From Phyto melanocephala (lineage: Eukaryota; Arthropoda; Insecta; Diptera; Rhinophoridae), in NCBI GenBank assembly GCA_941918925.1, contig OW799236.1, forward strand, positions 121,469,062-121,533,061: a DNA stretch of 64,000 nt. Direction: 5' to 3'. Positions 11,396-24,310 of the stretch are shown piece by piece. The notes under the pieces are model-generated. The model had not been told where the DNA came from. It saw only the letters and a list, made by a program, of their open reading frames with translations, and did no database searches. Both the position numbers and the translations under genes were made by a program. How positions within the stretch are numbered: position 1 is the first letter of the stretch; each line of letters opens with the position of its first letter.

Positions 11396-11479
11396 CAAGT
11401 TAGATATTTCATATTTGACTACCAAAATATTTATTATAAATAATTTGTGTGGCAGTACAACGTTTGCTGGGTCAGCTAG

Positions 11480-14400
11480 TAAAAATGTAAAAAAACAATA
11501 TTTAAATATTCGAAGATTAACTTAAAACCGCTTAAGTACAAAAATTTAAATGAAACTTTTTCAAATTCTAATTTCTTTGAAGTCAAAAACAAAAATAAAA
11601 ATTATTTTTTTTTTCTTAATTAATATTAATATCTTTACATTAATAATTTCTTCCTAAACTTTAAGCGTTTTTTCTTTTTTAAGTAAATTCAGTAATTTTA
11701 ATAAATTTTTTATATAGCGGCTTTAATGATGATAAATATTTATTTTTATGCAGGTATTTAAACAGCTTATGCTTTTTACTGTTTTTTTTTATTTCTCTTT
11801 TTTATTTTTCTCTTTTCAAACAACCATTTAGGTCAGTTAATTGTGTGTTAAAATTGATTTGAAAGAATGTTTGTCCGCATGTGTGTTAGTTTTTGGTGTA
11901 ATCATAAAAGAATTAATGGTAATAATTTTTATGTTTATGCGTTGATTTTAAATTAGCTATTTAGTAAAGCTATAGAACAATATAGAATTCCAGGTAAGAC
12001 TTAAGCCAGAAAAATCTATTATTATTATTTTTATTATAGGAGGAGACTCAGCGTAAAGAATGTTAGGTTGGTTATTAAAGAGACGTAATAAAAAATTTGA
12101 TTTTATTCTAATCGATTGTCAGTGTGAAGAATTATTATTGTATTAAGAAAATTAATTATTAGAAAAGGGGCTGCAGTGAATAGTTTTAAAAAAAGATTAC
12201 TTTAAAATCTGTTATAAACTGCTTTTATACAGTTAATTTTATTAAAGATACTTATAATTAAATACTTTGCACCCAGTTTAAGGGTTTTGAGTTTAAATTT
12301 GAATTTTCGAAATTAAGTTTAAACTTAAAAAATTCTAAAAATGCTCCTAAATTTTTAAGTTTTGTCTGATTTTAAAAAAAATTTATTGTTTTCAATACAA
12401 AAACTAAGAAAAATAAAAAACGTGTAGAAACATTAGCCAGGCTGCTTTATAAATTTATAACATAAATAATATATAATAATCTAAGTAAAACTGTACAATT
12501 TTTACGCAATTTAGTATTTTTTCAATTCAAAATAATTTTCGAGAGTTTTACTGCAAAATTTAAAATTTCGAAATCAAGTTCGAATTTTCGAAATTATGAA
12601 AATTGTTAAAAATTTGCAATACATAACATAAAAATGTTATAGAATTTTCACAAATTTAAAATTTCTTAAAAATATCCTAAGAATCTTTAATCAATCGACA
12701 CAAAGTCAGAAAAGTTTTACAACACAAAAAAACTTTATTCTCATACTTTGTACAATATTAAATAAACAGTTTTCTTCATATGTAGATAATTAGAATTATA
12801 TAAATTTATCATACTGTCAGCAGTTTCCACAGCAAACTTACATTTGCAATAACCCAAATTCCAATCTTTCATTAAAATTATTCTCTTTCTTTTTGCATAA
12901 ACATCACAATTTATCATTACAAATTTATATTTTATGCATTTGTTTATGGCTCTTAAATTTTGTTTATAAATAAATATTTACTGCGAAGCTGAAATAGCAG
13001 TCACACAAAAAATTTTTTCCATTAGTAAAAAAAATGATCATAAAAAATATTAACTTATAAAAAAAATCAATATAAATTTAGCATTAACTACTATAATATA
13101 ACACCACATCTAACACAAACGTATGTATGTATAATAAAAAATTGTTTTGAAGTTTCAGTTCATTTAATGACTGCAAGATTATTAAGTACTTGACAATGTC
13201 GAATTAAATAATTAATGAAATTAGAATAAACATTTTAAAGTTACTTTAAGTTAAACATATACCAAAAAACTATTAAGTCACACACCAATAAACGGATGAA
13301 TATGATTTAGCAAATGCTTTTAATATGTAGACAGATTTATTAAGAAATCCAAAATATTCTCATGGTACATAAGCAATAGCACTTGTAAATGTGAAAAATC
13401 AACATAATATTTAAACAGCTTTAACAGAAACAAATTTTTATGTTGTTAGTTACAAATCAGTTTGCTAGAGTCAAGTTACAAGACCCCAAACTAGTGCGCT
13501 CTAGCAACATAAAACAATGTGAGTGCCAGTGCCACTACCACAAGCTAACTGGCTGCCTGGCATTTTACTATTAGATGGGGCTAAAGATATTCCACAAACA
13601 TTCATACATGTAGATATTGTTAGATAAATAGCTAAAGCCACTTATCGTAAACACTTGTAGTAATTTATTTAATTTTTTTTTTTCTTAATAATTTTTTTTA
13701 TTATTTTACTAATTCTTAAAAATCCCGTTTTACCACTTTCAAATGCATTAAAATAAAAGAAATAACAGCACAGAAAGAAAGAAAGAAGAAAACCCAATGT
13801 ACAATAAATATAAGTTCATTCTATTTATGCCATACTTCATCAAAAAACTTAACAACAGCAGATGTTAAAGAATCCCAGGCATCCTAGTACGAATATACAA
13901 AAATACAGTCAACGACAAAGAAATGGCCTAATACGAAGTCGCTGTAAAGGTAAAAGTTTCAAAAATGTAAAACTATGATTAGAGTTCCATAAATAGTTTA
14001 TATGATATTTTTTCTGTATTTATTTATTGATGGTGTCAGGGTGATTGTTGAAGGAAAAACGTGTTGAAAGTCAATTAAGCCCCAAAATTAACCATACTCT
14101 ACTACATATAAACTATAAAACTATTTTGGCTATTAAAAAATATCCTAAAATTTCTTAAAAATTAGACAAAAGGTTTAAAAAAACATTGCAAGTGAAAAAA
14201 AAAAATATACAAAGAAAACTTACTCTACGTCTCCAGGCGCAATTTTTATTGCTGAACACAAGAAAAATTTCGATTTGTATTTTTTGTGTCTGGTCAAATG
14301 TCTTAAATATGCATATACCTTATTTTAATAAGTGTTGAATTTTAGAAGCTCCTTAACAGCTGGTTATTTATTATGGTGCACATATTTTTGTTGGACTTTT

Positions 14401-14735
14401 TACTGGGAAACTTTTGAACTATTTCATGACATTTTATTATTTTATTGTGTGACATTTTATTTCCAAATGACTCAAACCGCTTTAGCGTAAATTTTAAAAA
14501 TAAGTCGAGTATTTTAAACTAAGAACAGCCCGAAAAAACTTGCAACCCATGCATATAAAAACACTTTTCTTTATATTGTTAAGTATGTGCTATTACGGCA
14601 TAGATTTCAAAGAAATAATGTATAAAAACTGAATGATTACTTGTTTGAAAATGGAGTTGTGGATATTTCGTAAAATAGTATTATCTCTCATATAATTCCT
14701 ATAGGTAATCTATACTTATATTAAGTCGTACTGTT
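11480..14735. other. Long AT-rich non-coding stretch
   Basis: No gene, RNA or inverted repeat found over 3.2 kb. A GAAA microsatellite lies near 13770-13790, and a less AT-rich patch near 13480-13560 has no coding frame of note. Confidence 0.6.
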
Positions 14736-15000
14736 GTCAGAAGTACGGTTAGTAAGGATTTTCTTAAACCAAGTACAAAACGCTTGATTAAGGAATAAAT
14801 GTTTTAAGTATGAATACCCTAATTTTAGAAATGGTTAAGCTGAACAAAGTTCGTTTTTAAGAATTATTAGCGTGATTAAAAACGGTACTTGACGTAAGCT
14901 TAGAACAAGATTGATTCAAGTATAAAGGAATTTAAGAATTTGTAACTTGGTTTGATCGTTGCATAGTACAGTATCTTCCTTACTTACGCTTTGACATTTC
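14736..15000. mobile_element. Possible degenerate foldback element
   Basis: The left arm (TGTCAGAAGTACGGTTAGTA and onward to AAACCAAGTACAAA) shows gapped similarity to the reverse complement of the right arm (TGTCAAAGCGTAAGTAAGGA and onward to AAACCAAGTTACAAA). The match is patchy, no target duplication is seen, and the boundaries are approximate. Confidence 0.35.
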
Positions 15001-18000
15001 TTCAATGACGTTTTATTAAAACTAAAAAACAAAACAAAAATAACGGACTAAGAAATATTTAACTCGTAAACTGTTACAGCGCTATTGTTGTATACAGCTA
15101 AAGTATGATAAACAAAATGAGAATTATAAACAAAAATTTAAATTTTATACAGTGGGTTTATAAGAAAATATATAAAAAGTTTTTTTTTTAATTTGAGAGA
15201 AATAAGACTTAATCAAAAGTTAATTTTAAATTTAATAGTCTTGTACTTGATTCTGTAAAACAACCCTTTTTTCTACTTGTTTTCAAAAAACCAGAAATAA
15301 ACCGTAATTGAATTTTTAAGCACGATTTCGGCTAAACTTAAACATTAAATTCTTAGATTTAGAATTTCATTTTTATTTCTGTATACCTCTAAAGATGAAT
15401 TTAGCGCATATAAAACTATTTCGGTCTTTTAATGTGGGTTAAAATATAGACGGGCCTGACCGCTTCTATTTTTATTTTTTACAAAAACTACCCCCAAGTG
15501 ACAATATATTTTATGTAAACCGTTACTTAATTTATCAAGAAACTTAAAAGTTTGTTTTGCTTTGATAACACTTTTTTTTGTCGTTGAGTGTATATTTACA
15601 TTTTCTTGCACAGAAATGTTTGTTGCATTGAAAGAACTATAAAAAAAAAATAAGAAATTTTGCTGGTATTACCAATTTGTTGTATACCATTTTTTCTTAA
15701 ATTTTAGCACATCTGTAGGTACACACACACAATATTTATACAATATAAACAATTTATGATTACAAAGAGAATGTGTGTCTGTCCGTTGATCTTGTTGAAA
15801 AATATGTTTATTGTCAATGTTTAATGGTTCCACATTCTTTTAGACTAAAATGTTGTTTCTTTCATTACAAAAATAAATAATAGAAAAGATTCTAATGCGG
15901 GTATAAATTATAGTTTTATTATTACAATTAGATGTAGACATAAATTGAAAAATATTTGTGATATCTCACCAGAACTACAATGTAGTGTAATGCAATAAAA
16001 ATTTTACATCTTTAGGCAAATTTGTAAAGAATAATTACATCCGGCTTAAGAAATGAATCAATTAAAAAAATAATTTTATGAATGTATGCGTCCATCGAAA
16101 TTTTTTTATAAATATTTGACATTCCAAACATATCTAAAGCGTACCAGTAGTAAACGTTAGTATAATTTTTATTTTTTTCGTTTGTTGCCAACAATTTCGC
16201 ATTGAATATTTATGATTGGGAAAAGGGTGTGTGTGATTGTATATGTTGTTAGAATTCCTAATACAATAAGATAATGATTAAGTAAATGTATAGTGTATAT
16301 TTTTGTAGGTATTTAGTCATTTTTGTATTTTTTTGTTCAGCTTTTGCTGCTTAAGCTAAGCATGTGTTTAGCATAGTTGGCTCATAGTTTATGTGATATG
16401 TAAAGAGGCAAAAACTAAGTTAAAGCGCCGGTTGAATTTGAAAAAAAGTACCGCAATTTTAATTGGAAAAAAAATAAATCACAATAAATTGCCAATAAAA
16501 ATGCATTTAAATAAATTCCAATGAACAGCAAGTGTTCAGATATTTTTCTACGTAAATATAATTTTTTTTTTATTCAAATTGAAATTCAACATATTTGTAC
16601 ATACCTGACAGAGAATTGCTTGCAAATTCATAAAACATATTTTAAAATTATTCTTCATATTTATTTAGTAAATTAAAAGAAAATCAGCATTTGGCTGCTG
16701 AACATTAAACAGCTGAGTAAATTTTGAACAAATTTGTTATGTTTTAAACACATTGTCAACAGCTGTAAAAAAATTAATTACCGCTCTCACTTTTCTGGTT
16801 AATGTTATTTTTATTGCATTGAATTTTTGGTTTTTTGAACAAAATTGGAACAAGCGAAAAAACATACAAAATCTTTTTCACTGAATAGAGTGAAACAGCT
16901 CATTATGTACATATATGTGTGAACAACATCAATGCTTCAAAAATTGAATTGTGAGTAAATTTCACTAGCACTAGTGTAAACTTGAGCAATACGAAAATCT
17001 GATACTTGTATTGCTACAATATACCACTACCACCAACGACAGCAACAACTAAATTAACCAGTTGAAATACTTTTTAATACTTTATGCAAATTGTATGTAT
17101 TTTAAAGTATTGGAAAAGTTATTACAAAATCCCTGATTAATCGTTTATGTGTATAAAAAAAATTACTCACTTTTTTATTATTATTTTTTTTTTCATTTCA
17201 TTCATTTCATTCATGTATTAATGTTTGTTTAAAATAATTAATGAAAACAATACAAGAATTAAAAGTCATTTAATGGATTTTATTAGACATATTATTATTA
17301 AATATAAACTACAAACTGCTTGCCGCTATCTTTATGAGTTGAAAACAATCATCATTTTAAACGACCCCATTTTGAATGGAAATTGAGCAAAAATGTTTTA
17401 ATTTAGTAAAAGATTGATGGGAAATTTTATTGATGTTTTCTCGTCAACTGTGTAATTTTTGTCGTCCGATTTGGTGTGTAGTAATACGTTGACTTTTTTT
17501 TTTTTTTTGTAAATTGACTGACATTTAACTATTGTTTAAAGCATTTAAAATGGAATGTAAATTGGCTGAAACGTTAAAATTTACATCAGCTTTCTCGTGC
17601 CAGACAAATGACGAAATATGATCATTTTATTTTTATTGTTTGTGGCGTCTACTTGATTATAACTATGGACGTGTGTGGTGTGGTTATATGCTTAAAAATC
17701 TATTGAATGATTAGAGAGAAATTTAGCCTTTTTATGGAGAATTTTTAATTCATTTAATTCATTCATTATTATTTAAGAATATATGAAAAAGATTTTTAAG
17801 GGAAATTTCTTTAAATCTCTTTTATAAGGTAATTTTTTTTAATTGCTCTTTTGATAAAATAACTTTTTTAAATTTTTCTTATTTATAAAAATTTTTCAAA
17901 ACTTTAAAATTAAATCAGCATTTCTCTGTATTATTCCCTGTACTAATTTATAATATATCTAACTACTACAATATCATTTAAAATTTTGAAAAAAATAATT

Positions 18001-18152
18001 AAAATCTGGGGATATTTGCACATAAAAATTTTGAATAACGTTTCAATACACAAATACACATATTTATGTCGTCAGGGTTACCATTAGGAATTTTGAAAAA
18101 GTGGCGCATAAGGTTGTTTTATAAGAAAAAAGTCACACAAAAAGTAATTTTA
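15001..18152. other. Long AT-rich non-coding stretch
   Basis: Only low-complexity sequence. Several CAGCTG E-box-like words occur at 16680-16765, without other support for a regulatory element. No gene is supported. Confidence 0.6.
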
Positions 18153-18893
18153 AACAAGTAACAGTGCTATATTCGGCCGTGCCGAATCTTATATACCCTT
18201 CACAACGTGTAGTCATGCAATAACAATTGTTTGTATCACCATTCATCTCATATAAAATACGTACATATGTATATACTGGTTAGACTAAATGTGGCATCGA
18301 ATCCCAGCTGAGCCAAAAAAATTTTATCTTATTTTATTTAAGATATTATTTATATTTTATTATTTTTTTTTTATATTTTTTTCTAAATTTTTTTAAACAA
18401 TTTTTTTACAAAAATTTTTTTAAATTTTTTTTTACATTTTTTTTTTAAATTTTTTTTTTTTGTAATTTTTTTTATTATTTTTTTTTATTTTTAATATATT
18501 TTTTTTTTGTAATTTTTTTTTTGGCATGTTTTTTGCATGTATGTATATAAGTATGTTGTTGTTGTAATTGTGTAAAAAAACGAGGTGGTCGTGGTTTTTT
18601 GCTCATATCTCAGAAAGTTATGGGGCGATTGTGCTGAATTTCAATAGCGATTCATTCCTGGATATTTCCATATACAGATCTGAGGAACATATAGTTGCTT
18701 CTAAAAGTTGATTTCAACCAACACACGGACAGACGGGCAGACGGACAGACGGTCAGGGCTTAATCGACTCCTCTATTCATAAGCTTTCAGAAAATATATA
18801 CTTTATGGGGTCGGAAATGAAAATTGTAGAAATTACAAACGGAATGACAAAGCTATATATACCCTTGTGCACCACAGGTGAAGGGTATAAAAA
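18153..18893 (-). mobile_element. DINE-1-like Helentron, complete copy
   Basis: Read on the minus strand, it starts with TTTTTATACCCTTCACCTGT and ends with the hairpin ATTCGGC-ACG-GCCGAAT followed by ATAGCACTGTTACTTGTT. In between are the TTTATGGGGTCGG core (read on the plus strand), a GACAGACGG/CCGTCTGTC tetranucleotide tract, a less AT-rich block ending CGAGGTGGTCGTGG, a 200-bp T/A tract, and GGCTCAGCTGGGATTCGATG. The subterminal TATACCC/GGGTATA, the GTCY tract and the hairpin before a CTTGTT end are the hallmarks I know for DINE-1, mini-me and Helentron elements of flies. It encodes nothing. The ends match the copies at 23567, 28120, 55214 and 56954. Confidence 0.85.
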
Positions 18894-19286
18894 TAATCTT
18901 TTTAATAATGATTTTTTCTATAAAAAATAACATAATAAAATAACAGCTCAAACGCAACATAAAACAAAAATTTAATAATTGCAAAAGCCATTCTAACTTA
19001 CTATAGACTTTTACTGGTAGTGCAATTTAAATTTTTACTCATACTGAAACTAAAAAATTGCAGCAACAATTTCAGTATTTTTGTATTGTATTACAATAGC
19101 AATTGTGTAATTCACAACCCCCTAATGTATTCTGTATCGTCTATTGAAATACAGTTTTGGTTAGTTTACCTGTGAGCACAATTTCTGTTGTATTGGTAAC
19201 CAAAAACTATTTAAAACAATTAGTAAAACTTTGTAACAAATGTAAGCAAAATCCAAAAAAAAATATTTAATTTAAAAAAATATTAT
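18894..19286. other. AT-rich non-coding stretch
   Basis: No feature seen between the Helentron and the 414-bp inverted-repeat element. Confidence 0.6.
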
Positions 19287-19700
19287 CGGCCTTATTCATA
19301 ACAAAAAGTAAGCCACAGTTTATACACTACGTACAACGAGCTGCTGCCGATTAAGCTTAGAGGCTCGTTGGCACAGAGTTCATTCATAACAAACTTTTAT
19401 CCGTCTGTCAACTTTTTATAAATCATAGATACTCCTTAAAAATATCATCCCTGATTTTGAAATTTTTTTGTTTTTCCATCCATACTAACAATTTTTAAAA
19501 TTTTAAAATATATTAAAAAAATAAACAAACAATATATTTTTCGTGCACAACAATTTGTTTGTTCTTTTCTTTATAAATTTTTTTTTTACACAGAACAGCT
19601 GTTTTTCACGCTTGGCAAATCGTTGGCCAGAGTTTGGCATCTGTTTTATGAATAAACTTTATGCTAACTTTATGCCAACTTTTTGTTATGAATAAAGCCG
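19287..19700. mobile_element. 414-bp miniature element with 28-bp inverted repeats
   Basis: The left end CGGCCTTATTCATAACAAAA and the reverse complement of the right end CGGCTTTATTCATAACAAAA continue into AAGTAAGCCA / AAGTTGGCA, giving about 28 bp with few mismatches. TAT occurs on both sides but the flanks are too AT-rich to prove a duplication. Inner words GCTCGTTGG and CAGAGTT recur in inverted order. It has no coding frame. Confidence 0.75.
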
Positions 19701-19880
19701 TATATATTTATTATTTTGGGAGAAAATCAATACGAAAAAATTTTTTTTCGTAAAAAACACAAACAAAGCTTTAAAAACATATGAATTAAAATTTCATTGT
19801 TATGCAAAATGTTTTAATGGAAATTACCAACAACAAGCAAACAATACTGTAATTCAAAAAAAGTATCAATAGTACAATAC

Positions 19881-20537
19881 GAGGGCTACTATTTATATTT
19901 CCGGAAAAGCCAATAATAAACATTTTTAAATGAAAATGACTTTATTTTTTTTCGAAATATTCTCATTGATGATTAACTTTGGCATTCGTTCAAACCATTT
20001 GCCATCATTTTCTTACACTTGACGCGGGCCTTTTTTAAGCGATTAATAAATTATGGGGTATCCAACGAGAATAAAGTATTTATGCAAAATCGCATGTATT
20101 GAAGTGAAACTGATGTGCAAGGATGCCTACATCTCACAATATATCACATGACGATCTTGTTTTGAGGAACAACAACCGATTTTGGACGACCTTCACGGAA
20201 TTCTTTTGCGACGGAACTACGACCACGATTGAATTCATTATACCAGCGATATACTGTGTTTTTTTATGGTGCTTTATGGCCATACAAAGAACTGAGTTCA
20301 TCAAAAAATTCTTGTTGAGATAATCCACGTCGGAAGTTGTGACAAATATTTCAACGAAAACTTTCTCTTGAAATTTCCATTTTTTTTTTGTCAAATTGAT
20401 TTTCTGAACTCACTGTAAACAAAACAAATTGCACTTTTACATCAAAACGTCGTGAGTTCGATTATTATGGTGTTGCCAGATTTAAGCTATTGACATTAGC
20501 GTTACCAGTTCTTGAAATATTAAAAGTTCCCCCGGGA
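19881..20537 (-). mobile_element. Internally deleted mariner element
   Basis: Imperfect terminal inverted repeats: GAGGGCTACTATTTATATTT at the left and, reverse complemented, GGGGGAACTTTTAATATTTC at the right. The 657-bp interior encodes on the minus strand the start and end of a mariner transposase with the middle missing (see the pseudogene). The intact elements of this superfamily are about 1.3 kb. Confidence 0.65.
19950..20380 (-). pseudogene. Mariner transposase relic, N- and C-terminal parts only
   Basis: From ATG at 20380 one minus-strand frame reads MEISRESFR, a stop, then RRGLSQQEFFDELSSLYGHK and, past a second stop, YRWYNEFNRGRSSV and EGRPKSVV, ending at 20144. This is the paired-type helix-turn-helix region of mariner transposases including the GRP (AT-hook-like) segment. 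Further along, in shifted frames, are SRWIPHNLLIA and the C-terminal DGKWFERMPKL. The DDE catalytic core between them is absent, so the element is dead. The two N-terminal stops and the deletion suggest an old copy. Confidence 0.7.
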
Positions 20538-22425
20538 CTTTTTTTATTAAAAAAAAGTATGCCTGACTAGATCACTGTTTGTCATTTTGAAGATTTTTTG
20601 TAAAAAGAAATTAAGTAATAATGAAATTTGCTTTGTTTTTAAAACAAATTTTTAGAAATAGAGAAAAAAGTCGCAACATAAGTAAAAAAAGTCGTAAAAT
20701 TAGCTAAGTTTAAAAAAGTCTCACAATAAGTCACAAACCGCCAAAAAAAAGGCGTCAAATTGCGACTTTAGTCGACCAGTGCAAACCCTATCCTGTATTT
20801 AGTGCTCACAAATCTTAAGTGTCGTATTATCATAGTGTCATATTTTCCTAAAACTTTTAAAATAATTAAAATGAAAAGTTTTTAAAAATTTACAAAAATT
20901 ATGGAAATACGACTCTAAGGACACATTTTAAATTTACCAATATTAATATTTATAATTTATTTTTAAGGTTTAAATGGCAAAAAACTCAACAAAATTTTAT
21001 TTTTGTTAATAATTTATAAATGACTTTCGTCTTACTATTACTTATACTGATGTTTTATTACTATAAAATTTACACTTAGCCGCGATGTGTGTTGCATGCA
21101 AGAACTATTTTTCTCTTCATTTTAATTATAACCAACACTTACTTTAAGTTTTTTTCGTTTGTAAAGCCAAATGTCAATGCCAAGGTTAATATAATTAAAA
21201 ACGTATCTCAGTAAAAAACAAACAAAAAGTTGCACAATAAAACAAAAATTCAAGAATTTATATTTAAATACTCTCTCACATACATACAGTGAGTGGAGCA
21301 AAAATGTAAAAAAAGAATTTTAAAAAACCACAAAAAAGTTTGTGACGGTCAAAACTGACTATACAATACCCTATAAAATATACAATTTTTTGTATTGATT
21401 TTTTTTTTTTTTTTAATTTTATGTTTTTAAGAAATTTACTAGCGCTAGTACTAGATTTTTTTATTGTGTGGAAAGCCTAGTAAATTTGACCAACATTTTG
21501 CTTAATATCTTATATTTGCACTAGATTTTGCTCAGCTGTGCCAACACCACATAATGGTCGAATAGATTGAAGTGCAATTCTAGGAGGAATTTTTTTTTGG
21601 GGCGAAATAAATAAAATAAATAAATCATACATACAAAAATCATAAGATATACAAACACGATAAACAACAAAACATGAACATTTAGTCGAACGGAAGTTTT
21701 TATGATTCTCATTAGATCGATGTACTAAACTATTTTATCAGCATTACAAACATAAGCTCAAACTTACAACACCTTTTAAAGGTGTAGGGTAAGAAACAAT
21801 GTCATTTATAGTTACAAATAGACTCATTGTGTAGCATTTAAAAATACATTTCAAGATATATAAAATGTGATTTTTATTTTAGATTATTTTTAAATTTCTT
21901 TTTAATGGCTCATTAACAAAATAGCAATTGTGTTTTGTATGGCAGACTTAAAGAAGAATTAAACGTTTAGATAAATTACCCATTAGAAGACTGTAGATTT
22001 AGAGAGAAAATTATAATTTATACTTGTATAGAATTTTATTTTCAATTCGGTTTTTTAAGAGAAGAGGTAACAAATTTTTGTTTATTAATTGTAAATGTTA
22101 TATAAGTTCTTTATTTGTAGTAAATTATTTAAGTCTATTAATACACTTGTTAAAAAAAATTAGTAACAGAATGATTTTTAAAATTCTAAATCAACCATTA
22201 TTAGTTAAAAAAATTTTTTTTTTTAATTTTTAAACCGGTTTTCAATAAAAAAAATATTTAACATTTTTTTTCTTTTTTTTAATTCATTTAGCAAATTTAA
22301 ATTAAGAAAAATTATCTTGTAATTACAGTAACTCAGGCATGAAATGTCAATCTCAATATTAATACACATACACAAATAAAAAAGTTTAAAACAACAAAAA
22401 TTTTAAACATAAAAAACAAAAAAAG
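20538..22425. other. AT-rich non-coding stretch
   Basis: A cluster of AAGTCGCA/AAGTCRC words lies at 20670-20780 and may belong to an old hAT-type end, but its partner is not convincing. The rest is low-complexity sequence. Confidence 0.55.
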
Positions 22426-23503
22426 ACAAGTAAGAGGCTATGCCGAATCTTTTATACTCTTTACACAGTTTGTATCATCATTTAATAATCAAATATGTTG
22501 GCAGTGAATTAAGAAAGAGAATACATACATCCATACATAATAGAAATAGTTTCTGAAAGTAAAATATTTTTTAAAAAATATTTCTTGCCTCTATCTTTGA
22601 GATTTATGGAGATTTATAGATAATATTTCCACAACGGACGTGTTTTCTACAATCTATGTTGTATATGTAGGAAAAGGCAAACATTTTTCCGCGGGCTGAG
22701 CTAAATAAATTTTTATTGAAAAATGTGTGAACAAAAATAACTTGTGGTTTTTGCTTACATCTCGATAATTTCTGTGGCTTGGAGCTAAAAGGGCCAATGT
22801 CAAAATATTTGCTTTTGAGAAAATTGTAATTGAGTATTAACTTTTATAGATGCTTTCATAGTGACATTGGCCAGAATTTTATTTATGAAGCTGTTCTGGG
22901 TTAAGTATGACTTAGGCTGTTTTACCATAATAAAATAGAGCAAGAAAACAAATCTAATGCAATGATTAACCCAAAAGAGCAAGAAAGTGACATTGGCCCT
23001 TTTAGCTTCAAGCCACAGATTTATATGGAAATTTTATTACTTTTCAATTCTAATAGTTTTAAGATTATAACTGATAATATAGTGCAACTGTGACTAAAAT
23101 TTATTTAGAAAATCGATCATTTAATTTTAAATTGAAATTTTTTTCATAAATTATTTTTACTGATATCTTTGTCGGTTTGACTTATTAAACAAAGATTTCT
23201 TGTAAATATGGCCAACAAAGGTTTCAATAAGTTTCATAAAATTCCTACATAACTTAGTTTCAATAGTAAAATTTTCGAAAGCATATCTGATAAATTGATA
23301 CCATAAAGAAGTCTGCTGTATAACTGGGGGCTTTAAAAAAATTTTTTTTAACATAAACATGGACAAACGGACAGATTACCTTCATCAATTCTTATCTGTC
23401 TAAAAGAATATACTTTAAAGAGTCTAAAACCAATATTGGAGAAATTACAAACGGATTAACAAATCTAAATATATCCTTTTACACTCTTACGTGAAGGGTA
23501 TAG
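22426..23503 (-). mobile_element. Diverged Helentron, split by a miniature element
   Basis: The left edge ACAAGTAAGAGGCTATGCCGAAT corresponds to the reverse-complemented 3' end of the DINE-1-like family but the hairpin has lost one arm. The right edge ATTACAAACGGATTAACAAA and GTGAAGGGTATAG is the 5' end. Between them the counterpart of the GTCY tract is reduced to a few repeats (ACGGACAGATT). It is more diverged than its neighbours and carries the 247-bp element at 22772-23018, so it is among the older copies. Confidence 0.65.
22772..23018. mobile_element. CTGTGGCTTGG miniature element, copy A
   Basis: The left 32 bp (CTGTGGCTTGGAGCTAAAAG onward) and the reverse complement of the right end differ at one or two positions. 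ATTT occurs directly on both sides, a probable 4-bp target duplication. An internal TGACATTGGCC repeats the subterminal motif. No coding. It inserted into the Helentron 22426-23503. Copies B and C lie at 47031 and 48545. Confidence 0.85.
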
Positions 23504-23566
23504 TAACCATAAAATTTAAATAAGTTAAACTTAACATGTCTCCCTACATATTTTGTGTGTTTCTTG

Positions 23567-24310
23567 TTTTTATACGCTTCACCTGTGGTGCACAAGGGTA
23601 TATATAGCTTTGTCATTCCGTTTGTAATTTCTACAATTTTCATTTCCGACCCCATAAAGTATATATTTTCTGAAAGCTTATGAATAGTGGAGTCAATTAA
23701 GCCCTGACCGTCTGTCCGTCTGTCCGTCTGTCCGTGTGTTGGTTGAAATCAACTTTTAGAAGCAACTATATGTTCCTCAGATCTGTACATGGTATCAATC
23801 TCTTGGAAATATCCAGGAATGAATCGCTATTGAAATTCAGCACAATCGCCCAATAACTTTCTGAGATATGAGCAAAAAACCACGACCACCTCGTTTTTTT
23901 TCACAATTACAACAACAACATACATACATACATACATGTAAAAAACATACCAAACAAAAAAAATTAAAAAAAAAAAAATATTAAAAATAAGAAAAAAATT
24001 ATAAAAAAAACTAAAAAAAAAAATTTTAAAAAAATTAAAAAAAAAATTTTAAAAAATTTTTTAAAAATTTTTAAAAAAAAATTTTTTAAAAAAATTTAAA
24101 AAAAATAATAAAATATAAATAATATATTAAATAAAATAAAATTTTTTTTGGCTCAGCTGGGATTCGATGCCACATATATTCTAACCAGTATATACATATG
24201 CACGTATTTTATATGGGATGAATGGTGATACAAACAATTGTTATTGTATGTCTACACGTTGTGAAGGGTATATAAGTTTCGGCACGGCCGAATATAGCAC
24301 TGTTACTTGT
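23567..24310 (+). mobile_element. DINE-1-like Helentron, complete copy
   Basis: Begins TTTTATACGCTTCACCTGTG and ends with TTTCGGCACGGCCGAATATAGC and CACTGTTACTTGTT at 24310. The GTCTGTCCGTCTGTCCGTCT tract lies at 23708-23740 and the A/T tract at 23955-24150. Orientation is opposite to its left neighbour at 22426-23503, with 60 bp between them. Confidence 0.85.

Larger units (their letters stand above)
10371..11479 (+). mobile_element. Helitron 3' portion, second family, with coding remnants
   Basis: It ends CAGCTAG at 11479 followed by T. A small hairpin GCTG-GGT-CAGC sits right before the end, matching the Helitron 3' signature. The 5' limit is unclear because the Harbinger-like element abuts it at 10366; the piece left of 9202 may be its continuation. 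A 731-bp miniature element is nested at 10539-11269. Confidence 0.6.

Noticed and set aside
16680..16765. Cluster of CAGCTG E-boxes as an enhancer
   Set aside because: The six-base motif is frequent and no other regulatory signal accompanies it.
18073..20788. Possible 2.7-kb hAT element with CAGGGTTACC and GCAAACCCTA ends
   Set aside because: The ends resemble each other only loosely and the flanking octamers (TATGTCGT, TCCTGTAT) do not match.
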